64,000 nt of DNA from UBA1081 sp045658165 (GTDB taxonomy: Bacteria > Bacillota > Clostridia > Oscillospirales > Acutalibacteraceae), in assembly GCA_045658165.1 (NCBI GenBank), contig JAZOUN010000025.1, positions 1 to 64,000 of the forward strand, in the 5' to 3' direction. Position 1 is the first letter of the stretch. Each line of letters starts with the position of its first letter. The notes under the pieces are model-generated. The model made no database searches, was not told the origin of the DNA, and saw only the letters and a list, made by a program, of their open reading frames with translations. Below, in pieces: positions 42,311-50,452 of this stretch. The position numbers and the translations under genes are program-made.

Positions 42311-42400
42311 CCCCCTTCGGTTTTATAATATGCCGTTAACCGTCAGCTGTCACCCGGCTTTGATTATCTGCATATATTGTAGCGGGAGGAGGTGATATTT

Positions 42401-42811
42401 ATGTCATTATGTGAATGCAGATGCACATGTAAGTGCAGTATAATTGCTGTAATTGTCAGCATTGCATTGGGTGTGATTGCGGCATTTCTTAACTTTTCAA
42501 TGACACTGACAATACCCGTAACTGTATTGTGGATATTTATTGCAGCGGCATTACTGTTTCTTGCTTTTTCTTTGCTGATTGCACCTTTTATAAGAAAAAA
42601 AGATGCAACTGAATGTCTTTGTTCTTCATTGACAACATTCCTTGCAGGGATTTTCGGCACTGTTCTTCTTTCACTTGTGCTGATTCTTGCAGATATTGCA
42701 ACAGCAGGTCTTCTCGGCTCAGTTATTACAGGAATTCTGATTGCTGCTTTTTTCCTTACGGTAACATCGGCAGCATGTCTTGTAAAAGAACTTTTTAATT
42801 GTGACTGTTAA
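42401..42811 (+). CDS. Small Cys-rich polytopic membrane protein
   Basis: 136 residues from the ATG at 42401, with GGAGGAGGTGAT just upstream. It starts with MSLCECRCTCKCS, five Cys in nine residues alternating with other residues. Four membrane helices follow, with a short ATECLCSS loop between helices 2 and 3, and the protein ends FNCDC. The loop and tail add further Cys pairs on the same predicted side. No family is recognised; a metal- or cluster-binding membrane protein is conceivable. It is divergent from the amidase gene across a 90-bp gap. Confidence 0.65.
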   Translation: MSLCECRCTCKCSIIAVIVSIALGVIAAFLNFSMTLTIPVTVLWIFIAAALLFLAFSLLIAPFIRKKDATECLCSSLTTFLAGIFGTVLLSLVLILADIATAGLLGSVITGILIAAFFLTVTSAACLVKELFNCDC

Positions 42812-42887
42812 AAATATATAAATTTATCTGAAGGGCGGTATTCTGCAAAAGCGGGGTATCGTCTGATTTTTTTTAATTGTGACTTGC

Positions 42888-42924
42888 AAAAAAACAGCCG
42901 GATGTCTTTTCGGACATCCGGCTG
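42888..42924 (-). terminator. Terminator of the phosphoribosyltransferase gene
   Basis: 12-bp perfect stem CAGCCGGATGTC / GACATCCGGCTG (42895-42906, 42913-42924). On the minus strand a U-run follows (plus A run 42888-42894). It lies 18 bp past the stop. Confidence 0.85.
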
Positions 42925-42942
42925 AGAGGAAACAAATGAGTA

Positions 42943-43587
42943 TTAAAGTTTTGAATAACCGTAGCTGTTGATGAGAGCATCGATTTTCTGTTTCTGTTTG
43001 CACAGCGGACAGTCAACAGAGGGAACGGTAAAGTAATCGGGGAGATCATTGGGTTTAAAAACAGAATCAACTGCATAACCGCCGCATTCTTCCTGTGTTG
43101 CGAATATGGATGCAATACCTACAACTTCACCGCCGTAATATTTTACAGCTTCAACTGCAGCATTTGCTGTTGTTCCGGTTGCAACAGACACGGCAAAAAT
43201 AAGAACATGCTTGTCTTTGATCATGGGCACAAGATTTTCTCTGAACAATAACTGTGAATTTCCTGTCATTTCAGGTGTTACAACATAAATTGTCTGGTGG
43301 GCATTTATATTTATAAAGGAATTTTTTGTAAGTTCGTCAGCAAAACATGTGCCGATAACTTCTGTGCCGTCAAGGCAAAGAATGGTGTCAACAATTCGTG
43401 TGTTATAGTTGTAATTACGACAGAGCTCCTTTGCAACAGCCTTTGCCTCGGAAAGTCTTGATTTCTGGGCAGCAACGTCAATATAGTAATTGCTGTGAGA
43501 ATGACTTGATGCAAAATGACCTTTTGATGCACGGAGAACAAGGTCGCTACGGTCAGTTGTTATTTTTGTGGCTTTTTCTGTGGGCAT
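42943..43587 (-). CDS. Orotate-phosphoribosyltransferase-like protein with altered PRPP loop
   Basis: 214 residues. The start is the ATG at 43585-43587, preceded by AAAAGGAGG; the longer frame to 43614 would run through that site. DRSDLVLRASKGHFAS, NYYIDVAAQK, TILCLDGTEVIG and the PRTase loop HVLIFAVSVATGTTANAAVE place it in the type I phosphoribosyltransferase fold, closest to OPRTases. The two acidic residues normally before the PRPP loop (VDDVxTTG) are Ala and Val here. CPLCKQKQKIDALINSYGYS forms the end. A conserved clostridial subfamily has a similar design, so this is probably a real, non-standard PRTase or ligand-binding protein. Confidence 0.75.
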   Translation of the reverse strand: MPTEKATKITTDRSDLVLRASKGHFASSHSHSNYYIDVAAQKSRLSEAKAVAKELCRNYNYNTRIVDTILCLDGTEVIGTCFADELTKNSFININAHQTIYVVTPEMTGNSQLLFRENLVPMIKDKHVLIFAVSVATGTTANAAVEAVKYYGGEVVGIASIFATQEECGGYAVDSVFKPNDLPDYFTVPSVDCPLCKQKQKIDALINSYGYSKL

Positions 43588-43745
43588 TAAAAATACCTCC
43601 TTTTTTATTTGCACATGCGTTATGTGTACTTATTGTACAATAATTATTCTTAAATTGCAAGGATTTTGAGCAACTTTATTATATATTTTGTATTACTCTT
43701 TTTTTCTTTATATTTTGTATTAAAACATTTTTCGACTCGATTATG

Positions 43746-43774
43746 TTGAAAAATAAAAAAAAGTGTGTTATATT
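43746..43774 (+). promoter_or_regulatory. Promoter of the 43836 gene
   Basis: TTGAAA at 43746-43751, 17-bp spacer, TATATT at 43769-43774. The 248-bp divergent gap also holds a minus-strand TTGCAA-17-TACAAT facing the PRTase gene; nothing else is visible in it. Confidence 0.55.
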
Positions 43775-43835
43775 AAAAATATAATATCAGGATTTTATCG
43801 GTTGAGCATAATCGGTAAATCAAAGGGGAATTTAA

Positions 43836-44576
43836 ATGAAAGCAAAAAAGTATTTATCGGTAATAATAAGTGTTGCTCTGATATGGGCATTGCTCGGATT
43901 ATCAGAAAAAATTGTTTCTGATGCATATAATATCTTTCTATATATTGCATTTGCGGTTATACTGATTGCTTTGTTTGTGTATCAGGCAAGTCTCAGGGTA
44001 TCTCTCATTAAAATTCTTACAACAAAACTCGATGCAGAAAAGTTTTTAAAATCTTATCAGGATCTTGACGGTAATAAGTATACAAACAGCAGAAATATTT
44101 ACGAAGCATTGGCATGTATTATTTCAGGAGAATTTAACCGTGCGGAAATTTTGCTGAAAAATGTAAACAAAAATAAGGCAGATATGTTCAAAGCTGATGC
44201 ACTGCTCGTTCTTTGTTATTATCTGTCAGGGAATCATGCCTTTGCGAAGAATGCAGTTCTTGTTCTGAAATCACATCCTGAAATAAATGAAAACAAGAAC
44301 ATTCATTATTCGTATTTTGCACAAATTATTGAATTTCTTGAGGGAGAAAAAACTCTTGATGCTGAATTTTTGCAGACATATTTCAGCAGTATTCCCAAGA
44401 AAGACATAGTTGAAGTTTATATTGCAAGTTACATTCTTGCGCAGGCAAAACTCAGACTCGGTGACAGGGAAAATGCGTTGGTTCTGTTGGAAAACGTTAT
44501 AAACACACCTTGCGGCAAATCTGTGCTTCACAGCAATGCACTTGCTGAAACAGAACAGCTCAGAAACATGAAATAA
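43836..44576 (+). CDS. Membrane protein with helical TPR-like domain, unknown function
   Basis: 246 residues. Two membrane helices sit at the N-terminus (about 6-24 LSVIISVALIWALLGL; about 32-52 IFLYIAFAVILIALFVY). About 190 residues follow, mostly paired alpha helices: NIYEALACIISGEFNRAEIL, DALLVLCYYLSGNHAFAKNA, ILAQAKLRLGDRENALVLLE. These are TPR/Sel1-like in rhythm and end in the cytosol. No family name is assigned. It may be a scaffold for a membrane complex. The start has AAAGGGGAA upstream. Confidence 0.65.
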   Translation: MKAKKYLSVIISVALIWALLGLSEKIVSDAYNIFLYIAFAVILIALFVYQASLRVSLIKILTTKLDAEKFLKSYQDLDGNKYTNSRNIYEALACIISGEFNRAEILLKNVNKNKADMFKADALLVLCYYLSGNHAFAKNAVLVLKSHPEINENKNIHYSYFAQIIEFLEGEKTLDAEFLQTYFSSIPKKDIVEVYIASYILAQAKLRLGDRENALVLLENVINTPCGKSVLHSNALAETEQLRNMK

Positions 44577-44590
44577 TCATAAAAAGAAAA

Positions 44591-44628
44591 AAACCTGAAC
44601 AGCACAGCTGTGCAGGTTTGTTTTTTTT
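44591..44628. terminator. Bidirectional terminator between 43836 gene and the small peptide gene
   Basis: AAACCTG / CAGGTTT arms enclose an inner CACAGCTGTG palindrome. T-rich tracts follow on both strands (eight T after 44620 on plus; U-rich stretch on minus from plus A-rich 44581-44593). Confidence 0.8.
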
Positions 44629-44640
44629 GCCCGTTATAAA

Positions 44641-44703
44641 TCAGAAAAGAATCTTGAGTAAGGGCTTAATGATGAGTTTTAAAAAGTGAAGTAAGCTTTT
44701 CAT
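44641..44703 (-). CDS. Candidate 20-residue hydrophobic cationic peptide
   Basis: Minus-strand ATG at 44703 and TGA at 44641 give 20 residues beginning MKSLLHFLKL and ending LLKILF. It contains four Lys, one His, one Pro, seven Leu, three Ile, two Phe and no acidic residue, so it would form an amphipathic or membrane-spanning helix. Support: a minus promoter TTGAAA-17-TATACT (44738-44766), an AAAGGA ribosome site 9 bp before the ATG, and a strong hairpin terminator 13 bp beyond the stop. It resembles type I toxins, PSM-like peptides or small membrane regulators in general character, but I recognise no family. It lies in a 280-bp gap between larger genes. Confidence 0.55.
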   Translation of the reverse strand: MKSLLHFLKLIIKPLLKILF

Positions 44704-44737
44704 ATCATTTCATCCTTTCTTTATATTCTTTAAATAA

Positions 44738-44766
44738 AGTATATAACAGAATCAGGAGAATTTCAA
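44738..44766 (-). promoter_or_regulatory. Promoter of the candidate small peptide gene
   Basis: On the minus strand TTGAAA (plus 44761-44766), exactly 17-bp spacer, TATACT (plus 44738-44743), giving a leader of about 30 bases. Confidence 0.6.
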
Positions 44767-44818
44767 CAGGCTGATTGAAAATTTTGAATTTATTTGCAGA
44801 CAGATACAGTTGTGCAAC

Positions 44819-44851
44819 AAAAAGGAACTGTACTGTTACAGTTCCTTTTTT
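44819..44851 (-). terminator. Terminator of the GH51 arabinofuranosidase gene
   Basis: Stem AAAGGAACTGTA / TACAGTTCCTTT with a short loop, followed on the minus strand by U-rich sequence, adjoining the stop at 44856. Confidence 0.8.
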
Positions 44852-44855
44852 GTTG

Positions 44856-47585
44856 TTATCTTGAAATTCTGATTACTGTTGCACTGTACTGCGGTACTGT
44901 GTAATTGAACTGAGAAGAAACACCGTCAACGGTAAACTCTTCAAGTGTGCAGTCTTCTTCTGCGCCCAGTTCATTATCATCTTCGGGGCTGTTGCCTGCA
45001 ACCTGATAAACAGTAGCCTTTGATTTTACGTCTGCATTTGCAATATCGATTGCAAATGTTCTGTCTGAGTCTGTAACATTTACAAGCTTGATGATTATAT
45101 CACCGCTTGCATCTGTTGAAACAACCTGATAGCTTTCTGCATTTGCCTTTGTTGCTGTTTCATATTCAAACTGCATTTCACCGTCAATATAACCCTTTAT
45201 AACAGTGCCTTCAATAACAATTTTTATTTCGTATGTAACGCCTGTTTCAACTGTGAAATCTGTAACAGTGCCGGGGATTGCTTCTGTCTTTGAACCGTTT
45301 TCGGCTCTCTGGAGTGCTGACTTTGTATTGCCCCATCCGCCGATATTCCAGTAGAAGCAGTTGTTCTCATCTTCAATAAGGAAAGGAATAAAGAAACCTT
45401 CTGCACCGTCTGTTTTTGTTGCTTCAAATGTGTATGTATAGTTTGACCATTCTGTGTCGCCGTAATAAACTGATGTGCCGAGATTGTTATATGCATGTTC
45501 TGTGAGTGACTGAACTGCTTTACCGCCGGTTGATTTCCATTCGCCCTCAGCGGCAGTGTGCCAATCCCACCAGAAAGTGGGGAGACTGAATGTATCTTCA
45601 CCGAGAACAGAACCTGTTTTGTTATCAACAACTTTTACATTGTCGAATTCTGCGGCAGTGTTCCATGTGCCGAGACCTATCATGCCCTTAAGATCTTCTG
45701 CAGGGATTTCCGCACCTGTAAGAGCAGAATCAATAAGTGTTGTACCTGCATTTGTTGAGAAGAGTTTCTGGATATAGTAGTTGATTGAGTTTGTAGATGT
45801 ATTATTGTTGAACCAGATAAGGTTCGGTGCCCAGTGAGTTGCAGTAAGGTTGCCGAAAAGAGGAGCATAAGCAGCCATTTCAACAATGTCACCGTTGCGT
45901 TCAAGACCTGTCATATATGCAGCCTCTGCAAGGGCTGATTTGAGAGTGTTCGACCATGATGCATATTCACCGAGGAAGACTTTTATTGCGCCGCCGTAGA
46001 ATGTGTCAAGCATATGCTCAGCATCACGGGCATAGTTTTCTTCATCGTAATAATCTGCATGAGCAAGGAACCAAGAGGGGTCTCTGTAATAATGATGGTC
46101 TGTTGCACCTGCAAATTCATCGATTGTGATGTTGTTTTCTTTTATGTAATCATAAGCATTTACATATGAATCAACATAGAGTGTACTTGTTGTTCCTTCG
46201 TTTGCACCTGATGAATAGATAAGTTCAAGGCCATCGTAAAGTTCGGGATTTTTTGTTTTTTCTTCATTGAATCTTTCAAGGAAAGCTTCATATCTTTCGA
46301 AGTAATCTTCACCCTCGTTTTCGTTACCGATGCAGATATACCTGAGTTCGAAGGGTTCGGGATGACCGAGAGATACTCTCACCTTACCCCATGTTGTGTT
46401 CTCGTCGCCTCTGCAGAATTCAACAAGGTCAACCATATCCTGAAGATACTGTTCAAATTCGGGGGTGTACATATCAACAGGTCCCTGACCTCTCATCTGG
46501 CAGAAAAGACCGCAGTTGAGAACGGGAACACCGAGAGCACCGATGTCTTCCGCAAGAACAAAGTATTCATAGAAACCGAGACCGTAGCTCATAAAGCAGG
46601 GAAGGGGATCTTCTGTCATGGAAAGATCCGTCCAGAGGTTGATGCCGTATGAACGGGTTGCAACATCACCATATTTGCCGTTGAATTCAAGGGGAAGACC
46701 GTCTGCGCCGACACCGATGGAATCTTTCCAGTTATATGCAGTGTTTTCGTCGTAACCTTCAATAATGCAACCGCCGGGGAAACGGAGGAATGCAGGTTCA
46801 AGGTCTGCAAGTTTTTCGGCAAGGTCAATTCTCATGCCGTGATTTTTATATGTAGGAGGGAAAAGTGAAACCATGTCAAGGCAGACTTCACCGTTATCAA
46901 TAAGCACCTGAAGATATACACCGCTTGTTGCTGTGAGTGATGAAGTAAGTGTTGCTTCATACTTCGCCCAGTCTGATGTTACACCGCTGATTGTGGTTTC
47001 TGCCGCAACAGCACCGTCTGCCACAAGTCTGACGGTAATTTTTCCGCTGTAACCTTTGGCTGACTTTGCGTATACAGAAAAATCATATGTAACGCCCTTT
47101 TCAATAGCCATTCCGTCAAGGAAACCTCTGTTTGCAACACCTGCAGGCGAACCTGAAGTGTTTGCAAGCACAAGATAATTTGTATTGTTTTCGTTGAGAC
47201 CGCCTATAGTGTCACCTTTTGTAACGCTGTAAGATGCTGTACCCACCTGACTCCAGCCGTGAAGCTCGTCTTCTGCTGCCTGCTGTCCGTATTCGAACGA
47301 ACGGTTGATAACCATTTCGGCATAAAGACCGCCGTCTGCGGCAAAGTTGATATCTTCAAAGAAGATGCCGTAAAGAAGTTCGCTGATATCGTGAATTTCA
47401 TTTTCTGCATCAATTGAAAGAGAGTAGTCTGAGTTTGTTTCGTCATAAGCCGTTACTGTATTCTCTGCAGGACGGACAAAAGAGGGTTCGTTTGTTCCGG
47501 AACCGGTAAAAAGTCCGAGAGACATAAGAAGACTCATGAACCAGGCTGTTATTTTTCTGACGATTAAAACAATTGAGTATTTCAT
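44856..47585 (-). CDS. Secreted GH51 alpha-L-arabinofuranosidase with carbohydrate-binding modules
   Basis: 909 residues. The signal peptide is about 1-35. The GH51 barrel starts at LLYGIFFEDINFAADGGLYA (about 68-98), is interrupted by a CBM4/9-like jelly roll (about 100-245; GWSQVGTASYSV, DNGEVCLDMVSLF) and resumes at FLRFPGGCIIEG. The acid/base Glu is in ICIGNENEG and the nucleophile Glu in VFLGEYASW. About 650-830 form a second beta-sandwich (GTWNTAAEFDNVKVVD, FYWNIGGWGNTKSALQR), resembling DUF1080/LamG modules, before the C-terminal GH51 beta domain ending in YTVPQYSATVIRISR. It removes arabinose side chains from arabinoxylan or arabinan outside the cell. There is no dockerin or anchor. 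It has its own terminator, and GGAGG precedes the ATG. Confidence 0.92.
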   Translation of the reverse strand: MKYSIVLIVRKITAWFMSLLMSLGLFTGSGTNEPSFVRPAENTVTAYDETNSDYSLSIDAENEIHDISELLYGIFFEDINFAADGGLYAEMVINRSFEYGQQAAEDELHGWSQVGTASYSVTKGDTIGGLNENNTNYLVLANTSGSPAGVANRGFLDGMAIEKGVTYDFSVYAKSAKGYSGKITVRLVADGAVAAETTISGVTSDWAKYEATLTSSLTATSGVYLQVLIDNGEVCLDMVSLFPPTYKNHGMRIDLAEKLADLEPAFLRFPGGCIIEGYDENTAYNWKDSIGVGADGLPLEFNGKYGDVATRSYGINLWTDLSMTEDPLPCFMSYGLGFYEYFVLAEDIGALGVPVLNCGLFCQMRGQGPVDMYTPEFEQYLQDMVDLVEFCRGDENTTWGKVRVSLGHPEPFELRYICIGNENEGEDYFERYEAFLERFNEEKTKNPELYDGLELIYSSGANEGTTSTLYVDSYVNAYDYIKENNITIDEFAGATDHHYYRDPSWFLAHADYYDEENYARDAEHMLDTFYGGAIKVFLGEYASWSNTLKSALAEAAYMTGLERNGDIVEMAAYAPLFGNLTATHWAPNLIWFNNNTSTNSINYYIQKLFSTNAGTTLIDSALTGAEIPAEDLKGMIGLGTWNTAAEFDNVKVVDNKTGSVLGEDTFSLPTFWWDWHTAAEGEWKSTGGKAVQSLTEHAYNNLGTSVYYGDTEWSNYTYTFEATKTDGAEGFFIPFLIEDENNCFYWNIGGWGNTKSALQRAENGSKTEAIPGTVTDFTVETGVTYEIKIVIEGTVIKGYIDGEMQFEYETATKANAESYQVVSTDASGDIIIKLVNVTDSDRTFAIDIANADVKSKATVYQVAGNSPEDDNELGAEEDCTLEEFTVDGVSSQFNYTVPQYSATVIRISR

Positions 47586-47625
47586 GAATTAACCTCCTGT
47601 ATTTTATATGCAATCATAATACAGT

Positions 47626-47662
47626 AAAAAAACGGGAAAGTCAACCGTCTGTGATTTCCCGT
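47626..47662 (-). terminator. Terminator overlapping the CDF gene's stop codon
   Basis: 8-bp stem ACGGGAAA / TTTCCCGT (47632-47639, 47655-47662) whose loop contains the TGA (47641-47643). A run of seven U follows on the minus strand. The last codons of the gene therefore form the upstream arm. Confidence 0.8.
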
Positions 47663-48573
47663 GAACTTCTTATTATCAACTGTGCAGTGTAACCGGTGTC
47701 TGAAAGAATAGAGTATTCTGCCTTTTCTGTGATCTGCGTAATATCCGAAAGGCTGGTGTCGCCGCAGAAAAAGGCTTCGGCAGTAATAATTCTGTTTCCG
47801 GGACCGTAATCGTGAAGAATTACGTTTCCCGTTTCTTTAATTTCGGGAAAACGGGAGATAATGCTCTGAATTCTGCTGATTGTTGATGAGTCGGGGGCTA
47901 TTCCTATAAGTGTTTTGATTGCATCTTTTGCAGATTTGATTCCTGCCGAAAGAATGAATAATGATACTGCAAGACCGCCCCATGCGTCAACATTAAGGTC
48001 TGTGAATCTGACCGCAATAATGGCTGATAATGCAATAATTGTTGAAATACTGTCGCAAAGACAGTCTGTTGCTGCTGCACTGAGCGCTTCGGAAGAGATT
48101 TTCTTTGCCGTGCGAAAATTGAAATATGCCATGTAAATTTTTATGACAACTGAGACAGACAGTAATATAACAGAAGCGTAAGAGAAAGAAACAGGCTCGG
48201 GAGTTATGATTTTTGAAACGGATGTTTTTGCAAGTTCAATCCCTGCAGATATCAGCACTGCCGCAACAATAAATCCAGCCACATATTCGACTCTTCCTTT
48301 ACCCATGGGGTATTTTTCTGTTTTTTTCTGCCCCGAAAGAACAAAACTGAGTAAGGTAACAACGGAAGATGCGGAATCTGTCAGGTTGTGTACAGCGTCA
48401 ACTGCTGCTGCAATGGAGCCTGAAAACATACTCGATGTAATTTTAAACAGAAACATAAGAATGTTGAGTAAAATTCCGAAAACGGAACATACAATGCCGA
48501 AAATCTGTCTGTTTTTGATTTTTTCATCAGTTTTACATTTTTTTATGAAAAAATCTGAAATAAATTCAATCAT
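47641..48573 (-). CDS. Cation diffusion facilitator (CDF) metal transporter
   Basis: 310 residues with six membrane helices. It would export divalent metal (Zn, Mn, Fe or Co) in exchange for protons. Metal-site residues appear as VDAVHNLTDSAS (H-x-x-x-D in helix 2) and AATDCLCDSIS (D-x-x-x-D in helix 5). A cytosolic ferredoxin-like domain (about 215-310) has the His-containing VILHDYGPGNRIITAEAFF. The H/D pattern suggests Zn2+ or Mn2+. The basic N-terminus FFIKKCKTDEKIKNRQIFG is typical. It is monocistronic and divergent from the 48662 gene. Confidence 0.9.
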   Translation of the reverse strand: MIEFISDFFIKKCKTDEKIKNRQIFGIVCSVFGILLNILMFLFKITSSMFSGSIAAAVDAVHNLTDSASSVVTLLSFVLSGQKKTEKYPMGKGRVEYVAGFIVAAVLISAGIELAKTSVSKIITPEPVSFSYASVILLSVSVVIKIYMAYFNFRTAKKISSEALSAAATDCLCDSISTIIALSAIIAVRFTDLNVDAWGGLAVSLFILSAGIKSAKDAIKTLIGIAPDSSTISRIQSIISRFPEIKETGNVILHDYGPGNRIITAEAFFCGDTSLSDITQITEKAEYSILSDTGYTAQLIIRSSREITDG

Positions 48574-48661
48574 TTTTTGATATCACCCTATAATAAGACT
48601 TGCTTTTTTGGAGATAAAAAGGTAAAATAACATCAAATAATATAAAGTGAGGATGATAAAT

Positions 48662-50452
48662 TTGGCAATTACTCTTTATCCCCATAAAACGAGAGTTATA
48701 ACATTCTATGACCACAACGATAATTGTGTGCCTGAATGTCTTAATGAAAAAACAGAAGAGAAAATCGCATTTGTTCCCGAATACCCCCTGCCTTTTGCAA
48801 AAAAAGACATTACCGCTATCAGAAATTACGGTGATGTTTACTGGCTTGCAAGTGACAAGGGTCTTGCACGTTACTGCGCAAGTGAAAAGGAATACTACGA
48901 TAAAGTTATGTATTTCTCGGCAGACAGAGATATGAAGGATAATAAAATCCTTGCACTCTGCGGCAGCGAAGATGAAATCTGGGTAAAGACAGAAACATGC
49001 GTTTCTCACATTGAACTCAAGATGATGTCAATGGAAGAAAAGGCAGACATGCTTCTTGACGAAACACTCACAATAGTTGAAAGACTCGGCATGGTCAGCC
49101 AGAGAAGACTTAAGGAAGGCTGGGACAAGTCAACAGCTTATCCTTATGCTTGTTCAGACAATGACGGCGGTTTCACAGCTATGTACACAATGGGTCTTCT
49201 TTTCAAGTATGCTGTTCTCAAGAGAGAAAAGGGTGCCGACCACGAAGACACAAAGAAGATAAGAGAACATGCAATCCGTTCACTTGAAGCTTGTCTTCTT
49301 CTTATGTTCATTCCCGGCAGAGGTGACGGCTTTGTTGCAAGAACATACGTCACAACAGCAGACCCTGTACCCGATGACGGTTATTTCTTCAGAAAGCAGA
49401 ACGGTGTAGCAACTTTATGTGAAACATCAAGATCAAGAGAAAATAACAATGTCGGTACAACATGTGACGCATCTGCTCCCATTCCCGAAAGACTTTCAAA
49501 GCTTTACAAGAATGCAGGCTTCACAGATGATGACATAATCTATAAGGCAGACACAAGCAGTGACGAAACAACACTTCACCTTATCTGCTACTACTTCGCA
49601 CACGAAATTCTCGGCGAAGAAGATAAGGAGCTTGATGACCTTATCAAGACAGCTGTCACAAACCTTATGACTCATATCATCAATAACGGTTATGAACTTC
49701 ACGATTTCCACGGCGGTCCCACAAGCTGGGCAAAGTGGAGCGAAACATACTTCGCTGACGGCAACATCGGCTGGAGTGATGCCCCCCTCAATGCTAATGA
49801 AATGCTTATGTACTTAAAGCTTGCTCAGAAGGTTTGCGGTGCAAACGAACTCTGGGAAAGCGAATACAAGAGACTTATTGAAGAAGCAGGTTATGCTGCA
49901 ATGGGTCCCCTTCATTATGACAGAGCATTTGCTGCAAGCATCCCCATGGGTTGCGATGTTGATGAAGACATCATGTACGGTGACCACATGCTTTCAAACA
50001 TTACATTCTTCGGTCTTTCACTCTTTGAAGAAGACGAAGCACTCCGTGACCTTTATCACACAGCATGGCTCAACTGGAGAGAAACATCTATTGACCGTGA
50101 ACATCATCCCATTTATGATATTCCTTATATGATTGCACATCCCGAAAGACCTCTCAACGAAGAGAAAATCAAGATGTGGTTCTACAGAAACAACGCAAGC
50201 ATGCTCGCTTCATCAGTCAGCCTTGATACACGTCGTGACGTTGCTGCAAAGGAATTCATCGCAGGTTATCAGCAGACATCATATCTTCTTCCTCAGGATG
50301 AAAGAGCAATTTCAAAATATGACCGTGACTCACTTCATTATGTAAATGAAGAATCAGGCGGCAAATTCACAATCGAAACCTGCAAAGCATTCACAACACC
50401 TTACTGGATGGGCAGATATTTCGGTATAATTGAAGAAGGAGGCAACAACTGA
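48662..50452 (+). CDS. Cytosolic protein with propeller-like N-terminus and alpha/alpha-barrel-like domain, putative carbohydrate-active enzyme
   Basis: About 596 residues. TTG at 48662 is preferred because GTGAGG lies 10 bp before it; an in-frame GTG at 48647 is inside that region. Residues about 40-125 contain two blades like the two-component-regulator propeller (YGDVYWLASDKGLARY, EDEIWVKTETCVSHIEL). About 130-590 are helical with Trp/Tyr/Asp-rich turns (TAYPYACSDNDGGFTAMYTM, HDFHGGPTSWAKWSETYFAD, MYGDHMLSNITFFGLSLF), the look of an (alpha/alpha)6-barrel glycosidase or lyase. I cannot name the family or catalytic residues. No signal peptide. The next gene starts at TGATG, so the two are coupled. 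Confidence 0.6.
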   Translation: MAITLYPHKTRVITFYDHNDNCVPECLNEKTEEKIAFVPEYPLPFAKKDITAIRNYGDVYWLASDKGLARYCASEKEYYDKVMYFSADRDMKDNKILALCGSEDEIWVKTETCVSHIELKMMSMEEKADMLLDETLTIVERLGMVSQRRLKEGWDKSTAYPYACSDNDGGFTAMYTMGLLFKYAVLKREKGADHEDTKKIREHAIRSLEACLLLMFIPGRGDGFVARTYVTTADPVPDDGYFFRKQNGVATLCETSRSRENNNVGTTCDASAPIPERLSKLYKNAGFTDDDIIYKADTSSDETTLHLICYYFAHEILGEEDKELDDLIKTAVTNLMTHIINNGYELHDFHGGPTSWAKWSETYFADGNIGWSDAPLNANEMLMYLKLAQKVCGANELWESEYKRLIEEAGYAAMGPLHYDRAFAASIPMGCDVDEDIMYGDHMLSNITFFGLSLFEEDEALRDLYHTAWLNWRETSIDREHHPIYDIPYMIAHPERPLNEEKIKMWFYRNNASMLASSVSLDTRRDVAAKEFIAGYQQTSYLLPQDERAISKYDRDSLHYVNEESGGKFTIETCKAFTTPYWMGRYFGIIEEGGNN

